From an uncultured Algibacter sp. (GTDB lineage Bacteria > Bacteroidota > Bacteroidia > Flavobacteriales > Flavobacteriaceae): a DNA stretch of 64,000 nucleotides. The stretch lies in the NCBI RefSeq assembly GCF_947490405.1, contig NZ_CANLGU010000002.1:1-64000 (forward strand). The letters are read 5' to 3'. The translations under genes were made by a program, and so were the position numbers. Of the stretch, positions 24,541-34,301 are shown piece after piece. Under the pieces are notes generated by a model that did no database searches, had not been told where the DNA came from, and saw only the letters and a program-made list of their open reading frames with translations. Each line of letters starts with the position of its first letter. Position 1 is the stretch's first letter.

Positions 24541-25770
24541 TCACATCTTATAAATCCAACTAGCAGGATTCTCAGTAGCAGTACCTTTAGATAAAGTAAA
24601 CCTCAAAATAGTTTCTCCATTGGATGGGTTTGTAAAAACCTCTCCTATGGCTTGTTTAGTTTTTACTTTATCACCCTTTCTCACATATACTTTGGCTAAA
24701 TTCCTGTAAACGGTTAAGTAATTTCCATGACGAATCATTACAATAGGATTCACATTTTTCATTTTCAAAATCTCACTTACTTCACCATCAAAAACCGCTC
24801 TAGCTTCAGCACCCTTTTCTGTAGCAATACGTACACCATTACTTTTTATAGTTAAAGATCTATCAATTGGATGACGTTGTGTCCCATAGCCTAAACGCAC
24901 AAAACCTTTTTCCACTGGCCAAGGTAACTTTCCCTTGTTTGAAACAAAATTTGAAGCCAATACTTTTTCTTCCGCAGTTAAAGCAAATGTTTTAGAACTT
25001 GTAGTTTTACCAACTTTTTTATTCGATTTTACAATAGCTGCTTTAATAAGTTTATCAATTTCTCTATCAATTCTATCTGCTTCTCGTTGTTTTTGTCGAA
25101 TTTGCGCTGTATACCTATTCATATTTTTTCGAATAGATGCCATTAAAATTTGATGCGCTTTACGCTCTTTTTCAAGAGATTTTTGGACCACTCGATTTTC
25201 AGCAATAAGTTTCTTTTTGTCTTCCTGCTGTTTTAATAAACTAACATTTATTTCTTGTAATTCTATAGCTTTAATCTTTATAACCTCGCCTTGTTGTTTC
25301 TGGTGGTCTGAGTATTGTTTAATGTATTGTAAGCGCTTATAAGCCTGTTTAAAATCGTTTGAAGACAACAAGAACATAATACGGCTTTGTTGATTTTTAC
25401 TTTTATAAGACTTGACTATCATAGCAGCATAATCTTCTTTTAGCTGCTTTAATTCGTCTCTTAAATCACTTATTTTTTTCTGATTTGAGTTGATTTCTCG
25501 AGTTAATAAATTAGCCTGCTGGTTTGTTACTTTTATTAAGTTAGAAAGTACATTAATTTTATAATTAAAATCTTCAATCAAAGACAACTCAGATTTCTCC
25601 TTGGACTTATTTTCGGTTCTCAGTTCATTAATCTTCTGGATTTCTCTTCGTAATTCCTGCAGGCGAGATTCCAATTGTTTTTGCTTATCACTTTGCGAAA
25701 AACTAAAACTTGAAACGAGTAAAAACCCAAGAACAAAAACTAATTTATATGTCAGTTGGTTTAATTTCAT
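24541..25770 (-). CDS. EnvC-like murein hydrolase activator (degenerate LytM domain)
   Basis: This 409-residue periplasmic protein has a signal peptide (1-25), a long coiled coil (about 26-250, rich in Lys, Glu and Gln) and a C-terminal LytM/M23-like domain (about 285-409). The zinc ligands of active M23 enzymes are missing: KSNGVRI replaces the HxGxD motif and LRFTLSK replaces HLHFE. It therefore should not cut peptidoglycan itself but, like E. coli EnvC, activate amidases at the septum. It is the last gene of the operon TPR protein - DUF4292 lipoprotein - EnvC. The start codon directly follows the previous stop. Confidence 0.9.
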   Translation of the reverse strand: MKLNQLTYKLVFVLGFLLVSSFSFSQSDKQKQLESRLQELRREIQKINELRTENKSKEKSELSLIEDFNYKINVLSNLIKVTNQQANLLTREINSNQKKISDLRDELKQLKEDYAAMIVKSYKSKNQQSRIMFLLSSNDFKQAYKRLQYIKQYSDHQKQQGEVIKIKAIELQEINVSLLKQQEDKKKLIAENRVVQKSLEKERKAHQILMASIRKNMNRYTAQIRQKQREADRIDREIDKLIKAAIVKSNKKVGKTTSSKTFALTAEEKVLASNFVSNKGKLPWPVEKGFVRLGYGTQRHPIDRSLTIKSNGVRIATEKGAEARAVFDGEVSEILKMKNVNPIVMIRHGNYLTVYRNLAKVYVRKGDKVKTKQAIGEVFTNPSNGETILRFTLSKGTATENPASWIYKM

Positions 25771-26538
25771 TTAAAGTTCTATGGCTTTAAACCCTGAAGG
25801 TATTTTAAACGGAAATCTTAATTCTTCATTCAAAGACACGTTCTTCATTTCTAACTCAACAAGCATTTCCTCACTAGCTTCAACCGCAATCACTTTAATA
25901 CGCTCAGGAATAATTTGTTTTTCAACATCTTGATACGATAAATAATCAATCTGCAAATGTCTATATTCTTTAGGTTGTGATATTTGTTGGGATTTTACTT
26001 TAAAATTTGAAGGATTTAATAAAAAGAAAATCTCAAACAATTCGCGTTGTTTTTTTGGTTGAACAATGTATGATTCTTCATCAACTGTAGCTTTATAATC
26101 CCCAGAAGTCATGTTGTAAATAGTTTCACCTAATAATAAATTCTGAACTTTTTCAAAATCTAATTCCGTTCCTAATAAATCGCTTAAATATTTATAATCG
26201 CCATCAAAATAGGTTTTGTCTAGCTTATTGTAAAAACTCACCTTTTCAGGCGTTACCAAAGCTCTTATTACCGAAAATGTAGCACTTATCCATAAGACTT
26301 CATCCTTTTTAGCCCTAAAACTAACCGTATGTGTTTGAGACTTTCCCTTTTGGGTATAAGTTATTTTAAGTCTAGCCTGCAAGGTTCTAAAATTGGCAGC
26401 TTGTTTAGCATTTTCCTTTATCAGTTGTCTGGTAGATAGCTTAAAATTAGCCTCACCATTACCAATCGTTTTTGCAGATTTGCAACTAAACACAATTGCA
26501 AGTAGCATCAATAAAATAAACTTTGAAAATTTATACAT
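25771..26538 (-). CDS. DUF4292 lipoprotein
   Basis: This 255-residue lipoprotein has a signal ending LAIVFSC, so the cysteine near position 19 is lipidated. The ATG at 26538 overlaps the TPR gene's stop as TGATG and is preferred over a TTG three bases earlier. The mature part is beta-rich and LolA/LolB-like in feel (LKITYTQKGKSQTHTVSFRAKKDEVLWISA). It matches the DUF4292 family found next to TPR and EnvC genes in flavobacteria. It may take part in envelope or lipoprotein handling; the function is not known. Confidence 0.83.
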   Translation of the reverse strand: MYKFSKFILLMLLAIVFSCKSAKTIGNGEANFKLSTRQLIKENAKQAANFRTLQARLKITYTQKGKSQTHTVSFRAKKDEVLWISATFSVIRALVTPEKVSFYNKLDKTYFDGDYKYLSDLLGTELDFEKVQNLLLGETIYNMTSGDYKATVDEESYIVQPKKQRELFEIFFLLNPSNFKVKSQQISQPKEYRHLQIDYLSYQDVEKQIIPERIKVIAVEASEEMLVELEMKNVSLNEELRFPFKIPSGFKAIEL

Positions 26539-27896
26539 CAATTTGGGGATTGTTTTTGTTTTGCTTTATCACTAAACGTTTTTGCTTTGGTTGTATTGTT
26601 TAACAAAGTATGCGCCTTACTAAGTTGATTATAAAAATCGGCTTCCATTTTAGTATCGTCAATAATATAATCTAAACCAGTTTCAAGAGTTTCTATGGCA
26701 TCCTTAGCTTCATTAAGTTCGTTTAAAGCCACTCCGTGTATTAAATATAAAACGGGTTGAGACGGATAAATCTCCAGAGCTTCACTACTCTTTTCTTTTG
26801 CTAAATCGTACTTTTTTAAATCCAAATAAAGCAACATCACATTTCTTAATATACCAAAGTTATTAGGCTCTAGTTTAAGTGCAGCCTCAAAATTTTCCAA
26901 AGCTTTTACTTTATCATTTTTAGCTAAATAATATTGCCCTAATTCTTCAACAGATTTACTATCATTAGCATCACTAACCATAGCTGTAGCTTCAATTAAA
27001 TCCGTTTCGTATTCCGGGTTTTTCTTTACAAACTTTACAAAATCTGAGAGTACTTTTGCCTTGGCTTCAGGTTTAATTTTTGAGCTTTCAACCACTATTT
27101 TCATAGATTCAATAGCTTTTTCAGCATCATTATCATCCAAATAAAATTTGTATAGAGCCAAATGTACCAGTTGTGAGTTTGGGTTAATCTTCAATAACTC
27201 TTTAGCCGTTTCAAAAGCCTTATCCTTTTCATTATTTTCACTGTAACGATAAATAAGTGCCAAATAATTAGACTCCTTTTCTGGATTACTTTCAACACGA
27301 CTTTCTAAATTCTTTATTTGGTCTTTTTTACGCCCTGTAGCTTCATAAATTCGGTTTCGCATAATATCTCTACTAACCGATACACCAAACTCTGCATCCA
27401 ACGTATCTAAAACCTCTAAAGCTTCATCATACTTTTTCGTTTTCAGATAAAGCGATGCCAAATCTTCTTTATAATCGGGATGAAATCTAACCAACTGCTT
27501 AACAGTCTTTAACGCTTTATCATGTTCATTTTGAGAAGCATAAAAACCATAAAGTTCATCTAAAAACCACTCATTATCAGGATCTTTTTCTACGGCCTTT
27601 TTTAAAGCGTCTTCAGCAGCTCCAAAATTTTTAAGTTTACTCTGGCTCTTTCCCAATTCAAAATACAAAACAGGCACAGAGTTATCAATTTCTATACATT
27701 TTTGTAAAGCTTCAACAGCCCTATCATAATTCTCAATACCCTTTTGTTTCAAAGCTTCATAAAACAATTCCTGAAATCTATCTTCATTATCTCCTAAATC
27801 GTCATCAGGTGTTTTATTGAAATCTACCTGCGCATGGTTTAGCTGAGGAATAGCAATTATTCCAAAGAAAAAAAGTATGTAAATTAATCTTTTCAT
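26538..27896 (-). CDS. Tetratricopeptide repeat protein, exported
   Basis: This 452-residue protein has a signal peptide (1-22, ending QLNHAQ) and about ten TPR-type helix pairs over its whole length (for example KQKGIENYDRAVEALQKCIE, FGAAEDALKKAVEKDPDN, VKALENFEAALKLEPNNFG). It is a protein-interaction scaffold in the periplasm. Translation of the following DUF4292 gene is coupled to its stop codon. Its place in the operon with an EnvC-like protein suggests a cell-wall or division role. Confidence 0.87.
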   Translation of the reverse strand: MKRLIYILFFFGIIAIPQLNHAQVDFNKTPDDDLGDNEDRFQELFYEALKQKGIENYDRAVEALQKCIEIDNSVPVLYFELGKSQSKLKNFGAAEDALKKAVEKDPDNEWFLDELYGFYASQNEHDKALKTVKQLVRFHPDYKEDLASLYLKTKKYDEALEVLDTLDAEFGVSVSRDIMRNRIYEATGRKKDQIKNLESRVESNPEKESNYLALIYRYSENNEKDKAFETAKELLKINPNSQLVHLALYKFYLDDNDAEKAIESMKIVVESSKIKPEAKAKVLSDFVKFVKKNPEYETDLIEATAMVSDANDSKSVEELGQYYLAKNDKVKALENFEAALKLEPNNFGILRNVMLLYLDLKKYDLAKEKSSEALEIYPSQPVLYLIHGVALNELNEAKDAIETLETGLDYIIDDTKMEADFYNQLSKAHTLLNNTTKAKTFSDKAKQKQSPN

Positions 27897-27907
27897 TACA
27901 TATTATT

Positions 27908-28007
27908 TTGGGCGTTACCCACAAGGGGTCGGGCTTTCACTACTCAATCCCACTCCCGACAGCTATCGGGAGTGGGGATTTCAAACATACCGTTCAATCC
28001 CTAACGC
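27908..28007. repeat. Dispersed repeat family A, full copy
   Basis: The left block TTGGGCGTTACCCACAAGG plus GGTCGGGCT is identical to the copy at 19312. The central hairpin is CCCACTCCCGA / TCGGGAGTGGG, and the right block reads CAATCCCTAACGC. It lies between the nucleotidyltransferase and TPR genes, so it is probably inside a transcript. Confidence 0.75.
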
Positions 28008-28081
28008 AACCATCCTCCAACATTAGGCTTACGTTTGGGTTTGTTTTTATCAGCTTAAAGATTCTTTTTTTTAAAGAAATT

Positions 28082-29101
28082 TTATTCTAACACAGAATAA
28101 TCGCCTATGCTTATACTAGTAAACTCACCGTTGTACTTAACGTTATTACCAATCATAGCATTATCTAAATTAGCATTTTTGATGCTTGTATTCGTTTGGA
28201 TTAAGCTATTTTTAATAGTAGCGTTTTCAATAACCGTTCCATTTCCAACAGAAACAAACGGACCAATAGTTGTGTTTTTCAACACCACATTTTCACCAAC
28301 AAAACAAGGTTCAATAATGTTGGCATTTTCCAATTTAGCCGAAGATGCTACTAATTGCTCCTCGCCATCAGTTTTTAAAAAGCCTAACATACGTTGGTTA
28401 GTTTCAATAGTTATGGCTTTATTTCCACAGTCCATCCATTCATCAACCGTTCCTGTTTTAAATATTTTACCTTCAGCCATCATGCGCTTAATACCATCAT
28501 TAATTTGGTATTCGCCACCATTCATAATGTTTTCATCCAAGATTTCTTGAAGTTTTCCTTTTAAAACAGCAACATCTTTAAAATAGTAAATACCAATTAC
28601 CGCTTGGTCGCTCACAAAGCTTTCAGGTTTTTCAACTAGCTCTACAATTTCATCATTGTTATTTAACTTAACAACACCATAAGCTTCTGGGTTATCCACT
28701 TGTTTTGTCCAAATTACGCTATCTGCTGTCGGATCTAAATCAAACTCCGCTCTTATCAAGGTATCCGCATAAGCAATAACTGCAGGTCCTGAAAGTGAAG
28801 GTTCTGCACACATGATAGCATGACCTGTTCCAAGCGGTTTGTCTTGTCTATAAATGGATGCTTTAGCCCCTAAATCAGTTGCCAATTTTTCTAAACTTGA
28901 AACGACATCGTCTCCAAACCATGCTGGATCTCCTAAAACAAATGCTATTTCATCAATAGGTTGTTTTAAAACTTTAGCAATATCTTTTACCAATCTGTGA
29001 ACAATAGGTTGTCCTGCAACAGGGATTAATGGTTTTGGTACTGTTAAACTGTGTGGGCGTAATCGAGAACCTCGACCTGCCATGGGTACTATTATTTTCA
29101 T
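28082..29101 (-). CDS. Sugar-phosphate nucleotidyltransferase with beta-helix domain
   Basis: This 339-residue enzyme has the nucleotidyltransferase motif MAGRGSRLRPHSLTVPKPL (7-25) used to join an NTP to a sugar 1-phosphate. A C-terminal left-handed beta-helix follows (about 245-339, repeats such as NANIIEPCFVGENVVLKNTTI). It resembles glucose-1-phosphate thymidylyl- or uridylyltransferases and bifunctional GlmU-like proteins, but the substrate cannot be read from the sequence. It lies between dut and the TPR-DUF4292-EnvC genes, a neighbourhood common in Flavobacteriaceae. Confidence 0.85.
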   Translation of the reverse strand: MKIIVPMAGRGSRLRPHSLTVPKPLIPVAGQPIVHRLVKDIAKVLKQPIDEIAFVLGDPAWFGDDVVSSLEKLATDLGAKASIYRQDKPLGTGHAIMCAEPSLSGPAVIAYADTLIRAEFDLDPTADSVIWTKQVDNPEAYGVVKLNNNDEIVELVEKPESFVSDQAVIGIYYFKDVAVLKGKLQEILDENIMNGGEYQINDGIKRMMAEGKIFKTGTVDEWMDCGNKAITIETNQRMLGFLKTDGEEQLVASSAKLENANIIEPCFVGENVVLKNTTIGPFVSVGNGTVIENATIKNSLIQTNTSIKNANLDNAMIGNNVKYNGEFTSISIGDYSVLE

Positions 29102-29112
29102 TTATTTTCTAT

Positions 29113-29193
29113 TTGTCATTCCCTTGGAGAAGGGAATCTTTTTAATACTAAAATATTTATTTCAATTAGGTTTCGACTGCGCTCAACCTGACA
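29113..29193. repeat. Dispersed hairpin repeat family B between dut and the nucleotidyltransferase gene
   Basis: The left hairpin CATTCCCTT...AAGGGAATC is preceded by TGT. The right part TTTCGACTGCGCTCAACC ends in TGACA. It has the same overall plan as 7021-7100 but a different right hairpin. Confidence 0.6.
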
Positions 29194-29199
29194 TATTTT

Positions 29200-29634
29200 T
29201 TACTTCACACCTGTACTTCCAAAACCTCCTTCGCCACGTTCAGTAGAAGATAATTCATCAACTTGAACCCATTCCGCACGCTCATGTTTAGCAATAACTA
29301 ATTGTGCAATGCGCTCACCGTTTTGGATGATAAAATCTTCGTTTGAAAGATTCACCAAAATCACTCCTATTTCGCCTCTATAATCGGCATCAATAGTCCC
29401 AGGTGTATTAAGTACTGTAACACCTTTTTTAGCTGCTAAACCGCTTCTTGGGCGCACTTGGGCCTCAATACCAACTGGCAGCTCTATAAACAAGCCTGTG
29501 CGCACTATACTGCGTTCTAATGGCTTTAATACTATTGATTCTGATATGTTGGCACGTAAATCCATTCCTGCTGAAGCCATCGTTTCATAATGCGGCACAT
29601 CGTGACTGGATTTGTTGATTATTTTTATGTTCAT
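29200..29634 (-). CDS. dut: dUTP diphosphatase
   Basis: This 144-residue trimeric dUTPase cleaves dUTP to dUMP and pyrophosphate, keeping uracil out of DNA and supplying thymidylate synthesis. All five family motifs are present: [43 protein letters not shown] and the C-terminal GEGGFGSTG. It starts three bases after the flippase gene ends, so the two are co-transcribed. Confidence 0.96.
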   Translation of the reverse strand: MNIKIINKSSHDVPHYETMASAGMDLRANISESIVLKPLERSIVRTGLFIELPVGIEAQVRPRSGLAAKKGVTVLNTPGTIDADYRGEIGVILVNLSNEDFIIQNGERIAQLVIAKHERAEWVQVDELSSTERGEGGFGSTGVK

Positions 29635-29637
29635 CTT

Positions 29638-31068
29638 TTAAGTCTTTTTTAATATCAATTTTAGCTCCTTTCTTTCCAAGAAAACAACTAAAGCTATAAA
29701 GAGTAACAAAAATACAGTTCCTAATAAAATATTTCTATCAAAAAGGTAATAAGTTATGAAACTAAACAAAGTACTTATTATAAGGTAAATGGCTATTCGA
29801 CTCACATCATACGGTACTGGATAATACTTTCTCCCAAGTATATAAGAAATTAACATCATCAAGCCATAAGCTATTAGTGTTGCATATGCGCAAGCCATAA
29901 AGCCAATTTTTGGAATGAATATGATATTAAAACCAATGGTAATAGCTGCACCAATAAGAGAAATATACATACCAAAACGTGTTCGGTCTGTAAGCTTATA
30001 CCAAATAGAAAGATTATGATAAATACCTAGACAAAGATTAGCTAGTAACACTATTGGCACTATATCTAAAGCTAATAAATAACTTTCTTTTTTTATAAAA
30101 ATAGGTCTTAATACATCTATATAAACAACTACAATCATTAACCCTAAAGCACCAACAATTGTAAAATACTTTAAAACGGTAGCATAGACTTGGGTTGCAT
30201 TTTCTTTATCGGAATGATTAAAGAAAAATGGTTCTGCTCCCATTCTAAAAGCTTGAATAAACAGCGTCATAAAAACTGCTAATTTATAACAGGCACTATA
30301 CGCACCATTAATAAACTCACCTTCAATTTGTGGCAACAACCATTTATCTAAATTTTCATTAATTACAAAAGCTAAACCAGCAACCATAATAGGCCAACCG
30401 TAATTTAAAAGTTGTTTTAAAATTTTAGGCTCAAAATTTAGTTTAGCCTTAAAAAAGTACGGTAAAACGAGAGTTAAAACGACTGCACTTGCTATAAGGT
30501 TGGCTATAAATATGTATTCTACATTATTTTCTACACTAAATAACGATCGTAACCCTTCTGAACCATAAGTTTTAGATAAAAGAAGTACATTTAAAAGCAC
30601 TATAATAAACACATTAATTAATTTAATTGATGCGAATTTTATTGGTCTTCCAGTAACTCTTAAATAAGCAAACGGAATAACTATTAAGGTATCAATAAGC
30701 GTAATGCCAACAAGAAGCGAATAGAAGTCTGTATTTATCCGTAAGACCTCTGAAATTGGGACTCTAAATAAGAATAGTAATATTCCGAAAATAAAAGTAC
30801 TTACAACAATGGTAATCATTGCTGTTGATAACACATCCTTCTTTTCTTTATTCTTACTGAAAAACCTAAAGAATGATGTTTCCATCCCATAGGTTAAAAT
30901 CACATTAAAAAAAGCAGCTACAACGTAAAATTCTGTGTTTTCAGAATAGCGTTCGTTTGGAAGTACATCAGTATGTAATCGCACTAAAAGAAAGTTAATT
31001 AGCCTAGGTAGCACAATAGCTAAACCATAGATAACTGTGTCTTTAAAAAAAGTTTTTAATACGCCCAA
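29638..31068 (-). CDS. Polysaccharide-type flippase (MOP superfamily)
   Basis: This 476-residue integral membrane protein has about 14 hydrophobic helices and the start GVLKTFFKDTVIYGLAIVLPR typical of lipopolysaccharide/exopolysaccharide flippases. It would flip a lipid-linked glycan or precursor across the inner membrane. The reading starts at a TTG at 31068; no in-frame ATG lies close enough to the family's N-terminus. Linkage with dut and cell-wall genes is common in flavobacteria, so it may serve a core envelope glycan rather than the capsule made at the right end. Confidence 0.85.
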   Translation of the reverse strand: MGVLKTFFKDTVIYGLAIVLPRLINFLLVRLHTDVLPNERYSENTEFYVVAAFFNVILTYGMETSFFRFFSKNKEKKDVLSTAMITIVVSTFIFGILLFLFRVPISEVLRINTDFYSLLVGITLIDTLIVIPFAYLRVTGRPIKFASIKLINVFIIVLLNVLLLSKTYGSEGLRSLFSVENNVEYIFIANLIASAVVLTLVLPYFFKAKLNFEPKILKQLLNYGWPIMVAGLAFVINENLDKWLLPQIEGEFINGAYSACYKLAVFMTLFIQAFRMGAEPFFFNHSDKENATQVYATVLKYFTIVGALGLMIVVVYIDVLRPIFIKKESYLLALDIVPIVLLANLCLGIYHNLSIWYKLTDRTRFGMYISLIGAAITIGFNIIFIPKIGFMACAYATLIAYGLMMLISYILGRKYYPVPYDVSRIAIYLIISTLFSFITYYLFDRNILLGTVFLLLFIALVVFLERKELKLILKKT

Positions 31069-31154
31069 AAAGTTATGTTTTATATGCCTAAAAATACGTT
31101 TTTAGCTAACGCTAACCAAAGATAAGTTATTGCTTATAAGACGAGAAACAAAAA

Positions 31155-31185
31155 GACCTGTCAGGTTTTGAAAACCTGACAGGTC
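31155..31185 (-). terminator. Perfect 15-bp palindrome after atpG, probable terminator
   Basis: The arms GACCTGTCAGGTTTT and AAAACCTGACAGGTC have one base between them. On the minus strand it is followed by CTTTTTGTTT. It lies 50 bases past atpG and should end the ATP-synthase transcript. Confidence 0.6.
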
Positions 31186-31199
31186 TGATATATTTTAAT

Positions 31200-31228
31200 G
31201 AGATTCTGAAACAAGTTCAGAACGACAC
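31200..31228. repeat. Family B hairpin repeat, short form
   Basis: AGATTCTGAA...TTCAGAAC with loop ACAAG is followed by GACAC. It lies 6 bases past the atpG stop, upstream of the palindrome at 31155. Confidence 0.6.
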
Positions 31229-31234
31229 AACTTA

Positions 31235-32095
31235 TTAGTTATTCAAAGCTTCTGCACCACCAACAATCTCAAGGATTTCATTAGTAATAGCTGCTTGACG
31301 TGCTTTATTATACGTTAATTTCAATTGATCCCTCAATTCTGTTGCATTATCAGTTGCTTTGTGCATTGCCGTCATACGTGCTCCATGTTCAGAAGCAAAA
31401 GAATCTCTAATACCTTTGTACAATTGTGTTTTTAAAGACTTAGGAATTAATTCTTCAACGATCTCTAATTTCGATGGCTCAAAAATATAGTCCGAATTAG
31501 CATTAGCTTCGCTTTCAACAGGAACTATAGGCAAAAACTGCTCTGTCATTACAATTTGAGTGGCTGCATTCTTGAACTTGTTATATACAATTTCAATTTT
31601 ATCAAACTCGCCAGCAACAAATTTATCCATTAAAAGTTGAGCGATTTCAGCAACATTATCAAACGTTAAATCATCATAGACTTCACTTTTGTTGGCAATA
31701 ACATTATTGGTTTTTTTGAAAGCGTCATTAGCTTTTTTACCAATAGCAAAATAAGAAACCTCTTGATTAGCATACGTTTCAGAAGTTAATCTGCTAACTT
31801 CTTTAATAATGTTTGAGTTAAAAGCACCAGCTAAACCTCTGTTAGACGTAATAGCTACAATAAGCACTTTCTTTAATTCACGTTGTTCTGAATATGCACT
31901 TCCAGAATCTGCATCTAAAGTTGCACTTAAACTTTGTAAAAGCTCTGTTAACTTATCAGCATAAGGACGCATTGCTGTAATAGCATCTTGGGCCTTCTTT
32001 AGCTTTGCAGCAGATACCATTTTCATGGCACTTGTAATCTGCATCGTTGAAGATACCGAAGATATTCTGTTACGTATTTCTTTAAGATTCGCCAT
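31235..32095 (-). CDS. atpG: ATP synthase F1 subunit gamma
   Basis: This 286-residue subunit forms the central rotor shaft of F1. The N-terminal helix (MANLKEIRNRISSVSSTMQI, TSAMKMVSAAKLKKAQ) and C-terminal helix (ASEHGARMTAMHKATDNATE) are the family signatures. It is the last gene of the leftward atpB-E-F-H-A-G operon. It is followed directly by a repeat and a palindrome rather than by atpD, as is usual in Bacteroidota. Confidence 0.96.
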   Translation of the reverse strand: MANLKEIRNRISSVSSTMQITSAMKMVSAAKLKKAQDAITAMRPYADKLTELLQSLSATLDADSGSAYSEQRELKKVLIVAITSNRGLAGAFNSNIIKEVSRLTSETYANQEVSYFAIGKKANDAFKKTNNVIANKSEVYDDLTFDNVAEIAQLLMDKFVAGEFDKIEIVYNKFKNAATQIVMTEQFLPIVPVESEANANSDYIFEPSKLEIVEELIPKSLKTQLYKGIRDSFASEHGARMTAMHKATDNATELRDQLKLTYNKARQAAITNEILEIVGGAEALNN

Positions 32096-32156
32096 TCTCT
32101 AATCTTTAGTTATTAGTAGTTAGTCTATAGTCTGGTGACTAACGACCAAAATCTAA

Positions 32157-33731
32157 TTAATACTTTCCTGATAAATCTTTAGCTACAGCTGTTAATGTAT
32201 CTGTAACCTCATCAGTTAATTTACCTGCTTTTAAAGTATCTAAGATACCTCTGTGCTTAGCGTTTAAGAATTCTATGAAATCTCTTTCAAATTCTTTTAC
32301 TTTATTTACAGGAACATCTTTTAATAAATTCTTAGATCCAGCATAAATGATTGCTACCTGATCTTCAACAGTAAATGGATCGTTTTGCGCTTGTTTTAAG
32401 ATTTCAACATTACGTTTACCTTTCTCAATTACATTTAAAGTAACAGCATCTAAATCTGAACCAAACTTAGCAAATGCTTCTAGCTCACGGAACTGAGCTT
32501 GGTCTAATTTTAATGTACCAGATACTTTCTTCATTGATTTTATCTGTGCATTACCACCAACACGAGATACCGAAATACCTACGTTAATTGCTGGACGTAC
32601 ACCAGAGTTAAATAAATCTCCATCTAAGAAGATTTGTCCATCAGTAATCGAAATTACGTTTGTTGGAATATATGCAGAAACGTCTCCCGCTTGTGTCTCA
32701 ATAATTGGTAAAGCTGTTAAAGAACCTCCACCTTTCACTAATGGTTTAAGTGAATCTGGTAAATCGTTCATGTCTTTAGCAATAGAATCATCATTGATAA
32801 CTTTCGCAGAACGCTCTAATAATCTAGAGTGTAAGTAGAAAACGTCACCTGGATATGCTTCACGTCCTGGTGGTCTTCTTAATAATAATGATACCTCACG
32901 GTACGCCACTGCTTGTTTAGATAAATCATCATAGATAATTAATGCTGGACGACCAGTATCTCTAAAATACTCACCAATTGCAGCACCTGCCATAGGAGCG
33001 TATACTTGCATTGGCGCAGGATCTGATGCATTTGCAGCAACAATCGTTGTGTAAGCTAATGCACCTCTTTCTTCTAATACTTTTGCAATGTTTGCTACAG
33101 TAGATGCTTTTTGACCTACAGCAACATATATACAATATACAGGCTCACCTGCATCATAAAATTCTTTTTGATTTAAGATGGTATCGATACAAACAGTTGT
33201 TTTTCCTGTTTGACGGTCACCAATAACCAACTCACGTTGCCCTCTACCTACAGGAATCATCGCATCGATAGATTTAATACCTGTTTGTAATGGCTCTGTT
33301 ACTGGCTCACGGAAAACAACACCAGGCGCTTTACGCTCTAATGGCATTTCGTAAGTATCTCCAGAAATTGGTCCTTTTCCATCGATAGGGTTTCCTAAAG
33401 TATCAACCACACGACCAACTATACCTTCACCTACATTAATAGAAGCAATACGCTCTGTACGTTTTACAGTAGACCCTTCTTTTACTCCAGATGAACCTCC
33501 TAATAATACAATACCAACGTTATCTTCTTCAAGGTTAAGTACAATACCTTCTAATCCGCCTTCGAATTCTACTAACTCACCATATTGTGCGTTAGATAAT
33601 CCATAAGCACGTACAATACCATCACCTACAGTTAATACAGTTCCTACTTCATCCAATGAAGCACTTGCTTCAAAACCTGAAAGTTGTTTTTTTAAGATTG
33701 CTGATATTTCAGCTGGTTTTACTTCTGCCAT
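32157..33731 (-). CDS. atpA: ATP synthase F1 subunit alpha
   Basis: This 524-residue non-catalytic nucleotide-binding subunit alternates with beta in the F1 hexamer. It has Walker A GDRQTGKT (171-178), the signature [14 protein letters not shown] and the arginine-finger region within it. Length is slightly above average because of a short insertion near the C-terminus. A 61-base spacer with an inverted repeat (GTTAGTC / GACTAAC) separates it from atpG. Confidence 0.97.
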   Translation of the reverse strand: MAEVKPAEISAILKKQLSGFEASASLDEVGTVLTVGDGIVRAYGLSNAQYGELVEFEGGLEGIVLNLEEDNVGIVLLGGSSGVKEGSTVKRTERIASINVGEGIVGRVVDTLGNPIDGKGPISGDTYEMPLERKAPGVVFREPVTEPLQTGIKSIDAMIPVGRGQRELVIGDRQTGKTTVCIDTILNQKEFYDAGEPVYCIYVAVGQKASTVANIAKVLEERGALAYTTIVAANASDPAPMQVYAPMAGAAIGEYFRDTGRPALIIYDDLSKQAVAYREVSLLLRRPPGREAYPGDVFYLHSRLLERSAKVINDDSIAKDMNDLPDSLKPLVKGGGSLTALPIIETQAGDVSAYIPTNVISITDGQIFLDGDLFNSGVRPAINVGISVSRVGGNAQIKSMKKVSGTLKLDQAQFRELEAFAKFGSDLDAVTLNVIEKGKRNVEILKQAQNDPFTVEDQVAIIYAGSKNLLKDVPVNKVKEFERDFIEFLNAKHRGILDTLKAGKLTDEVTDTLTAVAKDLSGKY

Positions 33732-33759
33732 CTTATTATTTATTTAGATCTGTTAGATC

Positions 33760-34296
33760 TTAGTTTAATGTAAATTCTTGTTTTAATTTATTTAACTGAT
33801 TTGCAACACTTGCGTTGTACTGCACATCGCCAATTCGTAAAATGAAACCACCTAAAATGCTTTCATCTATAATGTTTTCTACTTCAACTTTTTTACCCGT
33901 AAGTTCTTTCGCCTTAGCTAAAACTTGCTTTTTTAAATCTGCTGACAACGCTACTGCTGTAGTAACTGTAGCAATTTGAACACCTTTAGATGCTTCGAAT
34001 AAATCGTTATATTTTGAAGCTACATAACCTAAAATATTAATTCTATTGTTATCTACTAACGTATCCACCAAATTTATTGTTAATTTATTAGATGTTTTAA
34101 AAACCTCTAACACAACAGCTTTTTTATCTGAAGAAGACACTACAGGACTGTGAAGCATATCGCTTAGCTCTTTATTGTCTGCAATTGTTTCTGCAATAAG
34201 CTTCATATCTTTATTTACAGCTTCAGCTGAATTTTGATCTGATGCTAAGCTTAACAGTGCTTTTGCGTAACGTATTGCTGCTCTTGCTCCTGCCAT
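33760..34296 (-). CDS. atpH: ATP synthase F1 subunit delta
   Basis: This 178-residue stator subunit links F1 to the b-subunit stalk. It has the OSCP-type helical N-domain (ARAAIRYAKALLSLA) and the C-terminal signature GGFILRIGDVQYNASVANQL. It begins 5 bases after atpF. Confidence 0.94.
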   Translation of the reverse strand: MAGARAAIRYAKALLSLASDQNSAEAVNKDMKLIAETIADNKELSDMLHSPVVSSSDKKAVVLEVFKTSNKLTINLVDTLVDNNRINILGYVASKYNDLFEASKGVQIATVTTAVALSADLKKQVLAKAKELTGKKVEVENIIDESILGGFILRIGDVQYNASVANQLNKLKQEFTLN

Positions 34297-34301
34297 TATT
34301 C

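Noticed and set aside
28107-28550. 147-codon frame antisense to the nucleotidyltransferase gene
   Set aside because: It is produced by the beta-helix repeats on the other strand; no start signal or domain.
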